Notes: generated by a model from the letters alone, not told the origin. Positions 1 to 9,032 are shown, counted from the first letter of the stretch. The stretch: DNA of 64,000 bases from Clostridium sp. CX1 (GCF_025398335.1 NZ_JAODOO010000010.1:1-64000), one strand, 5' to 3'. A program made the numbers and translations.

Positions 1-35
1 AAAAAAGAAGTAGTTATTAAACTACTTCTTTTTTT
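1..35 (+). terminator. Intrinsic terminator of a gene left of the window
   Basis: A perfect inverted repeat (AAGAAGTAGT, loop TATTAA, ACTACTTCTT) is followed by a run of T. It probably ends a + strand gene lying outside the window. The A-run on the left arm means it could also work in the other direction. Confidence 0.75.
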
Positions 36-51
36 ATTTACAAATATAAGA

Positions 52-174
52 ATTACAGCCTCTTATGCCGATAACCTAAATGTGATATAAAAAGGATTCA
101 AATTTTTCAGTTCTTGAAAAGATACAACGAAAAATTTGAATCCTTTTTAAATTAAAGTCAGTATTAGAGGCTGT
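52..174. repeat. Nested inverted repeat, possible bidirectional terminator
   Basis: A perfect 20-bp inverted repeat (left arm 89-108, right arm 129-148, core GGATTCAAATTTTTC) surrounds a 20-nt loop. Outside it lies a second pair, ACAGCCTCT near 53-61 and AGAGGCTGT near 166-174. The inner arms end in T-runs on both strands, so the inner hairpin can end gltX transcription from the right. The outer pair is unusual for a simple terminator and suggests a small palindromic element. No gene is visible in 1-267. Confidence 0.6.
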
Positions 175-267
175 TTTCTAAGTTAAGGTTGACAGAACGA
201 TAGAGATCTGTCCATATATAGGTAACTATATTTAACTTTTAAGGTTCTCTTTAATCAGAATACAGCT

Positions 268-1722
268 TTATTTAGCAGTCTGAAGTTTTTCAATACCTAC
301 TTTTATTCTTCTTATTGTTTCCTCTTTACCTAGAATTTCAGCTATTTCAAAGGCTCCTCCTGGAGAGGATTGTTTACCAGATACAGCAGTTCTAATTGGC
401 CATAACACGATACCATTTTTCACGCCTAGTTCTTCCACTAACTCCATGCAGGAATTTTGGATATTATTTAGGTTCCAATCAGTTATGTTTTCGAATTTAG
501 GTAATATTTTTTCAAGAGTCTCTAAGGAATTTTCGAAAGTAGTTTTCATCTTTTTGTGTAGATACATATCAATTGAGTATTCAGGTAGATCCTCAAATAA
601 ATCTATAAGCTCAGGAATTTGTGTTAATATTTCAACTCTTGTTTGCATTAGTTCACTTATCTTCATAAAGTCTAAGTCTTTAGTTATTACTTCCTTATAA
701 TAAGGAAGAGCCATTTTATTAAACTCATCTAAGGTTAACATTTTAATATATTCGCTGTTCATCCATCTTAGTTTAACATCATCAAATATTGATGGCGATT
801 TATTTATGTTTCTATAGTCAAATACTTCAACTAATTCTTTTAAGCTAAATATCTCTTTTTCAGTACCTGGATTCCAACCTAAAAGAGCTATGTAGTTTAG
901 AACTGCATCTTTTAGATAGCCTTTTTTAATTAGGTCTTCAAAGGAGGCATCTCCATTTCTCTTACTTAACTTATGCTGAGCATCCTTCATTATTGGAGGA
1001 CAGTGAACATAAATCGGAATTTCCCATCCAAAAGCTTCATATAGTCTGTTGTATTTTGGAGATGATGATAAGTACTCACTTCCTCGAACAACATGGGTTA
1101 TCCCCATAAGGTGATCGTCTACCACATTAGCAAAATTATATGTAGGGAAACCGTCAGATTTTATCAATACCATATCTTCAAGTTCGGAATTGTCTACAGA
1201 GATAGTTCCATAAATTTTATCATCAAAGGTTGTTGTTCCAGTAGTTGGGTTATTCTGTCTAATTACATAAGGAATACCAGATGATAACTTTTCCTCGATT
1301 TCTTCTTTTGAGAGGTGAAGACAATGTTTATCATATTTAGGTGTTTGTTTTTTAGCTTCTGCATCAGTTCTTAAAGCATCAAGTCTTTCCTTTGTGCAGA
1401 AACAATAATAAGCTTCACCCTTGTCTATTAGTTTTTTAGCATACTCTAAATATATAGCTGTTCTTTCACTTTGCACATATGGTCCTACAGGTCCGCCTAT
1501 ATCAGGACCTTCATCGTGCTTTAATCCTGTAATCTTTAAAGTATTGTAGATAATATCTAGAGCTCCCTCTACAAATCTTTCCTGGTCAGTATCTTCAACT
1601 CTAAATATAAAATCGCCGTCTTCATGCTTAGAGATTAAATAAGCGTATAATGCAGTTCTTAAATTACCAACGTGCATATATCCTGTTGGACTTGGCGCAA
1701 ATCTTGTTCTAATTTTAGCCAT
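268..1722 (-). CDS. gltX: Glutamyl-tRNA synthetase
   Basis: Class I aminoacyl-tRNA synthetase that charges tRNA-Glu in the cytoplasm. Some clostridial enzymes also charge tRNA-Gln. The 484-residue protein is of normal length. It shows the PSPTG segment (10-14) with the HIGH-type HVGN signature just after, and KLSKR (251-255) as the KMSKS signature. Zinc ligands C107-x-C109-x24-C134-x-H136 match the spacing of the E. coli enzyme. The ATG at 1722 is chosen because a GGAGTG ribosome site sits just upstream and [14 protein letters not shown] is the usual N terminus; the frame stays open to 1764 but lacks a site there. It is a single gene with its own promoter and no T-box. Confidence 0.97.
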   Translation of the reverse strand: MAKIRTRFAPSPTGYMHVGNLRTALYAYLISKHEDGDFIFRVEDTDQERFVEGALDIIYNTLKITGLKHDEGPDIGGPVGPYVQSERTAIYLEYAKKLIDKGEAYYCFCTKERLDALRTDAEAKKQTPKYDKHCLHLSKEEIEEKLSSGIPYVIRQNNPTTGTTTFDDKIYGTISVDNSELEDMVLIKSDGFPTYNFANVVDDHLMGITHVVRGSEYLSSSPKYNRLYEAFGWEIPIYVHCPPIMKDAQHKLSKRNGDASFEDLIKKGYLKDAVLNYIALLGWNPGTEKEIFSLKELVEVFDYRNINKSPSIFDDVKLRWMNSEYIKMLTLDEFNKMALPYYKEVITKDLDFMKISELMQTRVEILTQIPELIDLFEDLPEYSIDMYLHKKMKTTFENSLETLEKILPKFENITDWNLNNIQNSCMELVEELGVKNGIVLWPIRTAVSGKQSSPGGAFEIAEILGKEETIRRIKVGIEKLQTAK

Positions 1723-1804
1723 TTTTTTCACTCCTATTTCTTTAAAATAAAAACCTCTCATCACCTGGACGAAAGGTAGTTTAGAAAAATATTACTCTTA
1801 TTAA

Positions 1805-1833
1805 ATGATATACTAATGAACATTTTGTGTCAA
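1805..1833 (-). promoter_or_regulatory. Promoter of gltX
   Basis: On the minus strand TTGACA (1828-1833) and TATCAT (1805-1810) are separated by exactly 17 bp. The leader to the gltX start is about 75 nt and holds no T-box motif. Confidence 0.6.
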
Positions 1834-1932
1834 GTTACATTTATGTTCTACAATTTTTATTATCAATGATTTGTTTACAATTTATCAAAGAGGAGTGCAT
1901 TATTTTTAACAAGCTTTTCAGCAATTTCATTA

Positions 1933-2115
1933 ATGATAGTAACTATTGTAATCTATATGATAAATTGGAAAAGTGATGTTTCAACTGACTTAATATTAGC
2001 AATACTTTTAACTATAATCCTTATTATAGAGACAGCTTCATTTCTTGTGTGTAAATTTCCATCTAAAAAGTTAGTTATATCTACAAAAGAATATATCCTA
2101 TATTTATATAAATGA
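1933..2115 (+). CDS. Possible small membrane protein or gene remnant
   Basis: A 60-codon frame that would encode two hydrophobic stretches and a Lys-rich tail. I do not recognise it. No ribosome site precedes its ATG. A good GAGGAGTG site lies about 40 bp further upstream (1890-1897), but no ATG, GTG or TTG in this frame follows it at normal spacing. It is either spurious or the decayed end of a membrane protein gene. Confidence 0.2.
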   Translation: MIVTIVIYMINWKSDVSTDLILAILLTIILIIETASFLVCKFPSKKLVISTKEYILYLYK

Positions 2116-2433
2116 AGGATGAGAAAAGAGCTTTTCTATAATTGAGGACTTATATTCTTCGATGATATATTTAATCATGTCGCTGCCATATTCCACAGGT
2201 GGAGTAATGTCAGCAGAACGGTAATAAGATATTAACCATATAAGTATAAAATATATATAAATGGGTATATAGTGTAGCAAAATTAAGATATATAATGAAA
2301 GATTGAGATATTCCCTAATAAAGATACGTAAAATATAATTGACATAAATAAATATTATTGTTATAAATAATATAGCACATATATTAAATAGTGTGCATAT
2401 ATTATTAATAAATAAAGATATTATGATGTGTAA
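2104..2433 (-). pseudogene. Possible membrane-protein gene remnant upstream of gap
   Basis: A minus-strand frame stays open for 110 codons without a usable start. Its upstream part is rich in Ile, Phe, Tyr and Leu, which any AT-rich DNA would give. The last 40 or so codons look more like real protein (they include SADITPPVEYGSDM) and are richer in GC than the flanks. This suggests a fragment of a former gene. The gap promoter lies inside the frame, so it is not functional. The rest of 1723-2476 shows nothing except the features listed. Confidence 0.2.
2339..2367 (+). promoter_or_regulatory. Promoter of gap
   Basis: TTGACA (2339-2344), a 17-bp spacer and TATAAA (2362-2367) form a near-consensus sigma-A promoter. 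It leaves a leader of about 100 nt before gap, in which I see no riboswitch. Confidence 0.7.
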
Positions 2434-2476
2434 TTATTTGAATAATATATCATACAAGATTTAGGGGGAAAAATAA

Positions 2477-3529
2477 ATGTCTATAAAAGTTGCTATTAAT
2501 GGATTTGGAAGAATAGGAAGAGCAGCACTTAGAATTGCTCAGGAAAGATTAGATGATAACGTTGAGATTGTAGCTATTAATGCTAGAGCAGATAGTGATA
2601 CCTTAGCTCATCTTTTCAGATATGATTCTTGTTATGGAAGATTTAGAGGAAACATAAAGACTACAGAAAACTCTATTATAATAAATGGTTCCGAAATTAA
2701 AATATATAATGAAAATGATCCTGAGAACTTGCCATGGAAAAAACTTGGTGTAGATATAGTTATCGAATCTACAGGAATCTTTAAAACTAAAGAAAAACTT
2801 ATGAAACACATAAAGGCTGGTGCAAAAAAAGTTATATTAACTGCTCCAGCAAAGGATGAAGACATTACTGTTGTTATGGGAGTAAATGAAAAGGATTTAG
2901 ATATAGAAAATCACAGTGTAATTTCAAATGCATCTTGTACTACTAACTGTTTAGCTCCTTTCGCTAAAGTTTTAGACGATAACTTTGGAATTGTAAAGGG
3001 ATTAATGACAACTATACATTCCTATACAAATGACCAAAGAATATTAGATAAAACTCATAAGGATTTGAGAAGAGCAAGAGCAGCAGGGGAGTCAATAATA
3101 CCAACTACTACAGGTGCTGCTAAAGCTGTAGAAAAGGTACTTCCAAATCTTAAAGGAAAGTTAAACGGATTCTCAGTAAGAATACCAACTCCTACAGTTT
3201 CCTTAACAGATTTAGTTTGTGAACTATCCAAACCTGTTACAGTAGAAGAGGTTAACAATGCATTTAAAGAAGCTGCAGAAGGATATATGGAAGGAATACT
3301 TGGATATTCAGAGGAACCACTTGTATCTATAGATTATAAAGGTGATGATAGGTCTTCTATAGTAGACGGTTTATCAACAATGGTAATTAGTGATAACATG
3401 ATAAAAGTAGTTTCTTGGTATGATAATGAATGGGGATATTCCTGTAGAACTATAGATCTTGTAAACTATGTTGCTGAGTTAATGCAACAACAATACGACT
3501 ATGATATGGATATAGCTGCTAACAGCTAA
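2477..3529 (+). CDS. gap: Glyceraldehyde-3-phosphate dehydrogenase, probably NADP-linked
   Basis: Interconverts glyceraldehyde 3-phosphate and 1,3-bisphosphoglycerate in the cytoplasm. Seen: dinucleotide fold GFGRIGR (9-15), catalytic Cys154 in SNASCTTN, and catalytic His181. At 350 residues it carries a C-terminal extension of roughly 15 residues over the usual length. A GGGGGAAAAATA site supports the ATG. It stands alone, with its own promoter and terminator and no pgk or tpi beside it. The residue that is Asp32 in NAD-specific GAPDH is Ala36, followed by Arg37, and the usual Leu-Pro pair (187-188) is Lys192-Thr193. These changes suggest use of NADP(H) and perhaps a gluconeogenic role, as in GapB; that is inference. 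Confidence 0.95.
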   Translation: MSIKVAINGFGRIGRAALRIAQERLDDNVEIVAINARADSDTLAHLFRYDSCYGRFRGNIKTTENSIIINGSEIKIYNENDPENLPWKKLGVDIVIESTGIFKTKEKLMKHIKAGAKKVILTAPAKDEDITVVMGVNEKDLDIENHSVISNASCTTNCLAPFAKVLDDNFGIVKGLMTTIHSYTNDQRILDKTHKDLRRARAAGESIIPTTTGAAKAVEKVLPNLKGKLNGFSVRIPTPTVSLTDLVCELSKPVTVEEVNNAFKEAAEGYMEGILGYSEEPLVSIDYKGDDRSSIVDGLSTMVISDNMIKVVSWYDNEWGYSCRTIDLVNYVAELMQQQYDYDMDIAANS

Positions 3530-3569
3530 AAAATTATGGCTTTCCAAAAGGAAAGCCATAATTTTTTTA
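3530..3569 (+). terminator. Terminator of gap
   Basis: AATTATGGCTTTCC, loop AAAA, GGAAAGCCATAATT and a T-run form a strong hairpin that begins at the gap stop codon. Confidence 0.92.
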
Positions 3570-3736
3570 TATAACTAATATAATTTAATGAGGGAGTTAT
3601 TAGAATAGAGTAATTTTGTTAAGAAGGAAAATAATAAAAAATGTAGAAATTATTTATATAGAAGAGTTTAAAACTTAATTTATATATATTTAGAATTGCT
3701 GATGATTTAATAGAATAATTGATTGGGGGGAGTTAT

Positions 3737-4819
3737 ATGGCAGATTTAAGCGTAAACCTTCGTGGCATAAGATTAAAGAATCCAGTTATGCCTGCTGCTG
3801 GTCCACAGGTTAGAAATGCTGAGTGTATGATGGAATGTGTAAGACAGGGCGTAGGAGCTTTAGTTACAAAAACCATTTCTCAGGAGCCGGCGGAAATACC
3901 GAGGCCCTGTATGCAGCAAACTAAAAGTGGACTTTTTTTAAATAGTGAATTATGGTCTGAAATATCTGCAGAACAGTGGGTAAAGGAGGAATATGAAAAG
4001 TGTAAGTATTCTGGAGTGCCTTTTATAGTAAGCTTAGGATATACTGCAGAAGAAATAGAAAGGCTGATACCTATAGTATCTCCTTATGCAGATGTAATAG
4101 AAATATCAACTCATTACATGGAAAAGGATATAGAGCCTGTAATTAAATCCTTAAAAATAGCAAAACTCACTGATAAACCTGTATATATAAAAATCAGCCC
4201 TGGTATTACTAAGATAGGATGGTATGTAAAAAGACTGGTAGAGGAAGGTGCTGATGGATTTGTCGCAATAAACTCCTTAGGTCCATGTCTCAATATCGAT
4301 ATAGAAACGGGATTACCCTATCTTGGTAGCGAAAAAGGATATGGATGGCTTTCAGGTAAGTCTTTAAATCCAATAGCCCTACGGTATGTTTATTCTATAG
4401 CAAATTCTGTAAAGGTTCCTGTAATTGGAGCAGGAGGAATTTCTAGCGGAGAAGATGTAATAGCTATGGTTATGGCAGGAGCATCTGCTGTCCAAATCTG
4501 TACTGCAGCTATACTGGAAGGACCAACTGTATACTCTAGAATAATAGGGGAAATGGATAGTTGGTTAAATAACCATGGGTACAATACTATTGAGGAAATA
4601 AGAGGCTTAACAGCTAGGAAGATAGCTGAAAGGAAGGTAATAACTTCACCAGTTTTTCCTAATATAGACAGGGGAAGATGTATATCCTGTGGAAAATGTG
4701 CTAGAGGCTGTACCTATAATGCTATAGAAATTAAGGATACAGCTGTTATAAATAAGACAAAGTGCTTTGGATGTGGATTGTGTATAACAAGATGTCCAGA
4801 GCTGGCAATAAAAATTTAA
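3737..4819 (+). CDS. Dihydroorotate dehydrogenase-like protein with C-terminal 2x[4Fe-4S] ferredoxin domain
   Basis: A 360-residue protein. Residues 1-285 or so resemble the FMN-binding TIM barrel of PyrD/PreA-type enzymes (N-terminal LKNPVMPAAG; AGGISSGEDVIAMVMAGASA in the phosphate-binding region). The last 60 residues form a bacterial ferredoxin domain with two clusters, CISCGKCARGC and CFGCGLCITRC. This layout suggests a flavoprotein that passes electrons between ferredoxin-type clusters and a dihydropyrimidine-like substrate, but the substrate cannot be read from sequence. The ATG at 3737 follows a GGGGGGAG site; six upstream in-frame codons lack one. There is no pyr gene nearby, so a role in UMP synthesis is not assured. 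Confidence 0.8.
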   Translation: MADLSVNLRGIRLKNPVMPAAGPQVRNAECMMECVRQGVGALVTKTISQEPAEIPRPCMQQTKSGLFLNSELWSEISAEQWVKEEYEKCKYSGVPFIVSLGYTAEEIERLIPIVSPYADVIEISTHYMEKDIEPVIKSLKIAKLTDKPVYIKISPGITKIGWYVKRLVEEGADGFVAINSLGPCLNIDIETGLPYLGSEKGYGWLSGKSLNPIALRYVYSIANSVKVPVIGAGGISSGEDVIAMVMAGASAVQICTAAILEGPTVYSRIIGEMDSWLNNHGYNTIEEIRGLTARKIAERKVITSPVFPNIDRGRCISCGKCARGCTYNAIEIKDTAVINKTKCFGCGLCITRCPELAIKI

Positions 4820-4825
4820 CCAAGT

Positions 4826-4856
4826 AAAAACCCCATCCTGGAGATGGGGGTTTTTT
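4826..4856. terminator. Convergent terminator
   Basis: AAAAACCCCATC, loop CTGGA, GATGGGGTTTTTT: a GC-rich hairpin with T-runs on both strands. It serves the dihydroorotate dehydrogenase-like gene and the regulator gene whose stop codon lies at its edge. Confidence 0.9.
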
Positions 4857-5103
4857 ATAGTGTCATATATTTTACGGATACACCTTTTACATCTAAAAGC
4901 TCTCTTTCAAGATCCTTTATTTTATCAAGCTCTGCACAGATATGTAAAATTATTAAACCTTTTTCAGAACAATGATCTGAATGAACTTCATGAAGACCTA
5001 TCCTGGTTTTAATTATACAGCCATGTTTAGTTAAAACCGTTTGTACTTGAGGTGCATGAGCTGTTCTTGGATCAATTGTTAGAGCCATAATCACACTTTC
5101 CAC
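4855..5103 (-). CDS. Putative iron-only hydrogenase system regulator (TM1266 family)
   Basis: An 82-residue protein with the ferredoxin-like (ACT/NikR C-terminal) fold expected of the TM1266 family, which is often found with [FeFe]-hydrogenase maturation genes. The family resemblance rests on the N-terminal half (TIDPRTAHAPQVQTVL) and the C-terminal VKGVSVKYMTL. The start is a GTG at 5103 behind an AAGGAGTGATTTT site. No hydrogenase or hydEFG gene is in the window, so the protein is an orphan here. Its length and lack of a DNA-binding domain suggest it works as a ligand-sensing oligomer rather than a classical repressor. Confidence 0.75.
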   Translation of the reverse strand: MESVIMALTIDPRTAHAPQVQTVLTKHGCIIKTRIGLHEVHSDHCSEKGLIILHICAELDKIKDLERELLDVKGVSVKYMTL

Positions 5104-5177
5104 AAAATCACTCCTTAATTAATAAATTGAATATATCTTTAGTATTACCTAAAAAATTATTTTTAAAGATTAATAGT

Positions 5178-6692
5178 TTAAATGTCTTTTATAGCATCTC
5201 TTATCTGATCTAATAGAAGGTTCTTATCCATAGCATCTAAATCCTCAACAGAATTGACAATTGAGACAATCTTATTTCTAACTAAGCTAAATTTCTGTGG
5301 TAACTTACCAGGTATAAAGCTATCACCAGGTTTAGCTATAAAAGTAGAATAGCCATTGAGCTCTAGTAACTCCTTAAATCCCTGCTGGGCGTTATTGTCC
5401 CCGTGAACTAGTATTACTTTCTCTGGTTTAGCTCTTAGCCCTTCTAGCCAGTCTATAAGGCCATTCTGATCTGCATGACCTGAAAGACCATGCATGTTAT
5501 AAATCTTTGCATTTACGGCAATTTCTTCGCCAAATATCCTAACCTTCTTAGCACCTTCAATTATATTTCTTCCTAATGTGCCTTCCGCTTGATATCCTAC
5601 AAATACTATAGAGCATTCTTTTCTCCACAAATTATGCTTTAAGTGATGCTTTATTCTCCCAGCCTCACACATGCCGCTAGCAGATATTATAATTGCTCCT
5701 TTTTGAATTTTATTAAGTTTCATCGATTCTTCAGCTGATTTTGTAAAGGTTAGACCATTGAACCATAAAGGGTCATCTCCACTATTTAAAAGCTTGGTAG
5801 CTTCATCATCATAATATTTGTGGTGTTTAGCAAATATTGCAGTAGATTCAGAGGCTAGAGGACTATCTACGTAAACAGAAACATTTGGCAGCATATTATT
5901 TTCTATATAATTATTTAAAGCATATAAAACCTCTTGGGTTCTTCCTACAGCAAAGGAAGGGATTATAACATTACCTCCTTTTCTAAAGGTACCTTTTATA
6001 ATATCTGCGAAATCCTTTAGTTCTGAGGATAAATTGCCGTGAAGTCTGTTACCATAGGTGGTCTCCATAATTACATAATCTGCGTAATCAATAATAGTAG
6101 GATCTTTTAATATAGGTATATGCTTATTTCCAAGATCTCCGGTATAAACAATTTTAGTTTGTTTATTATCCTCAGATATAAGCATTTCTATTATAGCTGA
6201 ACCTAATAGGTGTCCAGCATCTCTAAATCTAATTTTAAAGCCGTCGAAAGGTTCCACCCATTGGTCATAAGGATATCCTTTAAAAAGATACATGGAAACT
6301 TGGGCTATTTTTGAGGTATATAGAGGTTCTAGTAAAGGTAAACCTTGTCTAATTCTTTTTCTATTTTTCCACTCCATTTCAAATTCTTGAATATGTCCAC
6401 TGTCTGCCAACATTACATTACACAGATCTAATGTTCCTTCCGTGCATAGGACAGTTCCTTTAAATCCCTGCTTATATAGAAGAGGAATCCTCCCACTATG
6501 ATCTATATGGGCATGGGATAGAATTACAAAATCAATGTCTTTAGGATTGAAGAAGAAGCTTTCGTTACCTCTATCATGCTCATCTTTTCCTTGATACATC
6601 CCGCAGTCTAACAAAATGTTTTTACCCTTAACTTTAAGTAAGTGGCAGGAGCCGGTAACGCAACCAGCTGCGCCATTAAATTCAATTTTCAT
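5178..6692 (-). CDS. Beta-CASP metallo-beta-lactamase-fold hydrolase (probable RNA-processing enzyme)
   Basis: 504 residues. The MBL motif SHAHIDHSGR (about 59-68) supplies the first zinc ligands and YTGDLG the bridging Asp. The METTYGNR stretch and IIISASGMCEAGRI mark the beta-CASP domain, and HGLSGHAD gives the later His ligand. This layout matches the CPSF-73/YsgH-type exonuclease branch rather than RNase J, because the long RNase J C-terminal domain is missing. It probably acts on RNA in the cytoplasm. The next gene on this strand, the hydrogenase regulator, starts 75 bp downstream. Confidence 0.85.
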   Translation of the reverse strand: MKIEFNGAAGCVTGSCHLLKVKGKNILLDCGMYQGKDEHDRGNESFFFNPKDIDFVILSHAHIDHSGRIPLLYKQGFKGTVLCTEGTLDLCNVMLADSGHIQEFEMEWKNRKRIRQGLPLLEPLYTSKIAQVSMYLFKGYPYDQWVEPFDGFKIRFRDAGHLLGSAIIEMLISEDNKQTKIVYTGDLGNKHIPILKDPTIIDYADYVIMETTYGNRLHGNLSSELKDFADIIKGTFRKGGNVIIPSFAVGRTQEVLYALNNYIENNMLPNVSVYVDSPLASESTAIFAKHHKYYDDEATKLLNSGDDPLWFNGLTFTKSAEESMKLNKIQKGAIIISASGMCEAGRIKHHLKHNLWRKECSIVFVGYQAEGTLGRNIIEGAKKVRIFGEEIAVNAKIYNMHGLSGHADQNGLIDWLEGLRAKPEKVILVHGDNNAQQGFKELLELNGYSTFIAKPGDSFIPGKLPQKFSLVRNKIVSIVNSVEDLDAMDKNLLLDQIRDAIKDI

Positions 6693-6817
6693 CTAAATCC
6701 CCCTTTGTATATTGCTTGTATTAATCATATTATAATTTAAAAAAGTTTATGTTAATTACAGGTGATATTTATTTTTTTCATATGTAGGTAAATGTATACG
6801 CAAAAACTTAAACAACT

Positions 6818-6863
6818 AAAAGAGAGAGCATACCAGTATAAAAACCGGTATGCTCTCTCTTTT
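6818..6863. terminator. Terminator after the carboxypeptidase gene
   Basis: A perfect 17-bp inverted repeat, AAAAGAGAGAGCATACC and its complement, with a 12-nt loop. The minus-strand product ends in a short T-run, fitting termination of the carboxypeptidase gene just before the MBL promoter region. Confidence 0.8.
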
Positions 6864-6868
6864 ATAAA

Positions 6869-8134
6869 TTAAATATACTTTCCTCTTCTTCTTCTTCTCT
6901 TAATATCTAGTATTTTTTTAACTATAAACGCTACAACGGCAACTGCAGCTAATACTACAAGAGCTGCTACACCATATATAGGTAAGTTAGTCTTTGTAAC
7001 TGTTCCTTTCGGCACATTTGCGTATAGTTTATAATCCTTAGATGCGTTTCTTTCTTTAATCGTTAAAGTACCAATGGGATTGTTTCCTTTTAAGCTTGCA
7101 ACAGTTATGTTATCTAGCTTTATTTCTTCTTTTAATTCACTTTTATTTACTGCATTGTTGTAGTATTTGCTATCATCCTTTATTACTACTGGTACATCTA
7201 TAGTTCTCTCTGGGCCTATAAATCCTAAAGGCTTATACTTAACAGTTTTAGTTGTTATTACTGAGTCTTTTTTATGTAGAGTTTCAGGCTTTATAGAATA
7301 ACTCCAGTCCATAATTTTTTTCATATCTTCAAAAACCATAGTATCATTTTGGTCATATACTGAATTCATCACAACTCCTAGAATTTTTCGTCCATCCTTT
7401 TCTTTTACAGCTACAAGGCACCTTCCTGCAGCGGCAGTATATCCAGTTTTACCTCCAATATAACCATCTTGTCCTAAAAGTTTATTTCTATTTTCTATTA
7501 TGAATGTTGTACCTTTGGAAGTCTTTATGGTACTTTTTAACTTACCCATAGATTCTTTTACCCATGAATTCTGAGAGGCAGTCTTAGCAATTATACCTAA
7601 ATCATAAGCTGTAGTATAATGATTTGCATCATGAAGCCCATTAGGTGTAATAAAATGGGTGTTTTTAAGACCTAATTTTTTTATTTCTTCATTCATTTTA
7701 TTTTCAAAATCTTTTGCACTTGTTCCTACATTTTCAGCAATCATATAAGCAACATCGTTTCCGGAATAAAGTAAAAGACCGTCCATAGCATTTTCGGCAG
7801 ACATCTTTTCGCCTACATCGATAGAATGTAAGTTTATGTTAAGAGAATATTCAGGTTGACTTTTAGCACCTTCTGTATAACTAAGCATATCTGTCTTGCC
7901 TTTATTTTCTGCAAGAAGTAATGCTGTCAAAAGCTTTGTAGTACTTGCAGGATACATTTGCTTGTCTATATCCTTTGCATAAATTATTTCACCTGTTTTC
8001 ATATCTATTGTAATAGCTGCTTTACCATGAATTTCAGGTTCTACTTTTGTCGTATCCTCTGCAGCAAATACATTAAAGGTTAGTGAGAAAGTAAGAAAAA
8101 ACGATAATAATAAAGGTAACTTTTTTGATTTCAC
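6869..8134 (-). CDS. Serine-type D-Ala-D-Ala carboxypeptidase (PBP5/DacF family)
   Basis: Trims the terminal D-Ala from peptidoglycan stem peptides on the outer face of the membrane. 421 residues: signal peptide (1-25, cleavage near VFAAE), S64-T-T-K67 nucleophile motif, SGN (124-126) and KTG (229-231), all in the right order. A beta-rich PBP5-type domain follows. A transmembrane helix (about 383-405) then leads into an Arg/Lys-rich cytoplasmic tail, so anchoring is by a true helix rather than the amphipathic helix of classical PBP5. The start is GTG at 8134 behind GGAGAGATG. Clostridia often have several paralogues; which one this is (DacA or DacF) cannot be settled here. Confidence 0.93.
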   Translation of the reverse strand: MKSKKLPLLLSFFLTFSLTFNVFAAEDTTKVEPEIHGKAAITIDMKTGEIIYAKDIDKQMYPASTTKLLTALLLAENKGKTDMLSYTEGAKSQPEYSLNINLHSIDVGEKMSAENAMDGLLLYSGNDVAYMIAENVGTSAKDFENKMNEEIKKLGLKNTHFITPNGLHDANHYTTAYDLGIIAKTASQNSWVKESMGKLKSTIKTSKGTTFIIENRNKLLGQDGYIGGKTGYTAAAGRCLVAVKEKDGRKILGVVMNSVYDQNDTMVFEDMKKIMDWSYSIKPETLHKKDSVITTKTVKYKPLGFIGPERTIDVPVVIKDDSKYYNNAVNKSELKEEIKLDNITVASLKGNNPIGTLTIKERNASKDYKLYANVPKGTVTKTNLPIYGVAALVVLAAVAVVAFIVKKILDIKRRRRRGKYI

Positions 8135-8236
8135 GGCTCATCTCTCCATTTACAATAATTTTATATACATATTACAATATTAAATATTATAATTAGACTA
8201 TAGATAAGGTTTTATTTATCTACAGAACTATTTTAA

Positions 8237-8265
8237 AGTATAACACTTAGAAAAAAAATTTACAA
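8237..8265 (-). promoter_or_regulatory. Promoter of the carboxypeptidase gene
   Basis: On the minus strand TTGTAA (8260-8265), a 17-bp spacer and TATACT (8237-8242). It lies about 100 bp upstream of the GTG start. Confidence 0.5.
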
Positions 8266-8353
8266 TCTATATGAACCTGGTTATAAAAAATTAATCGAAA
8301 GTTATCACAAAATAACTATAGTGAAACCTATTGCAGGAGTGGAGGAATGTTGT

Positions 8354-8959
8354 ATGTTAAATAAGGTAGAGAAAAGCTTTAAAAATAGAGAAGCCGGTAT
8401 CTTAGGAAATCATAAAAAGAGTGCAGTAACTATTTTACTATTAGACGAAGGTGAAAAAACAAGTGTTATTTTTGAGGTCAGATCATTAACTTTGAGAAGA
8501 CAACCTGGCGATATATGTCTGCCAGGTGGAAAAGTAGAAAAGGGAGAAACACCGAGAGAAGCGGCTATAAGAGAGACTATGGAAGAATTGAACTTACAAA
8601 GAGATGATATAGAAGTAATAGGAGATATGGATTATGTAGTTACTCCTTATGGTTTTATAATGTATCCTTTTGTTGCGAAGCTAAATAAAAGTGAAATTAA
8701 GCCTAATAGAGAAGAAGTTGACCATGTATTTAAGGTTCCGCTAGAGTTTTTTATAGAGAGTTCACCAGAGCTTTTCGAATTGCCTTTAGTACCGAATCCA
8801 GGAGAGGATTTTCCTTACCATTTAATAAGGAATGGTAAGGATTATCAATTTAGGGTTGGAAAGATACCTGAGTATTTTTATAAATATAATGATTATATTA
8901 TATGGGGATTCACAGCTCTTATTATTAAAAGTTTTGTCGATATAATAAAGTCAGATTAA
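8354..8959 (+). CDS. NUDIX hydrolase, CoA-pyrophosphatase type
   Basis: 201 residues. The Nudix box is complete: G59-x5-E65-x7-R73-E74-x2-E77-E78. The preceding LRRQPGDICLPGG segment matches the extended signature of the YeaB/NudL branch, which cleaves CoA to 3',5'-ADP and phosphopantetheine. The ATG at 8354 is chosen because GGAGTGGAGG lies 8-12 nt upstream; an in-frame GTG at 8321 has no such site. It is divergent from the carboxypeptidase gene and shares a bidirectional terminator with the next gene. Confidence 0.85.
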   Translation: MLNKVEKSFKNREAGILGNHKKSAVTILLLDEGEKTSVIFEVRSLTLRRQPGDICLPGGKVEKGETPREAAIRETMEELNLQRDDIEVIGDMDYVVTPYGFIMYPFVAKLNKSEIKPNREEVDHVFKVPLEFFIESSPELFELPLVPNPGEDFPYHLIRNGKDYQFRVGKIPEYFYKYNDYIIWGFTALIIKSFVDIIKSD

Positions 8960-8996
8960 TATGGATATATACACTAATTACCTACTAGGATGAAAG

Positions 8997-9032
8997 AAAA
9001 AAGAAGGCTTTTAAGCAGAAGCCTTCTTTTTT
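8997..9032. terminator. Convergent terminator
   Basis: AAAAAAGAAGGCTT, 8-nt loop, AAGCCTTCTTTTTT. T-runs on both strands. It overlaps the last codons of the membrane protein gene on the minus strand. Confidence 0.9.

Noticed and set aside
1723-1800. Possible T-box upstream of gltX
   Set aside because: No GGGTGGTACCGCG core, no specifier loop, and the leader from the promoter is only about 75 nt.
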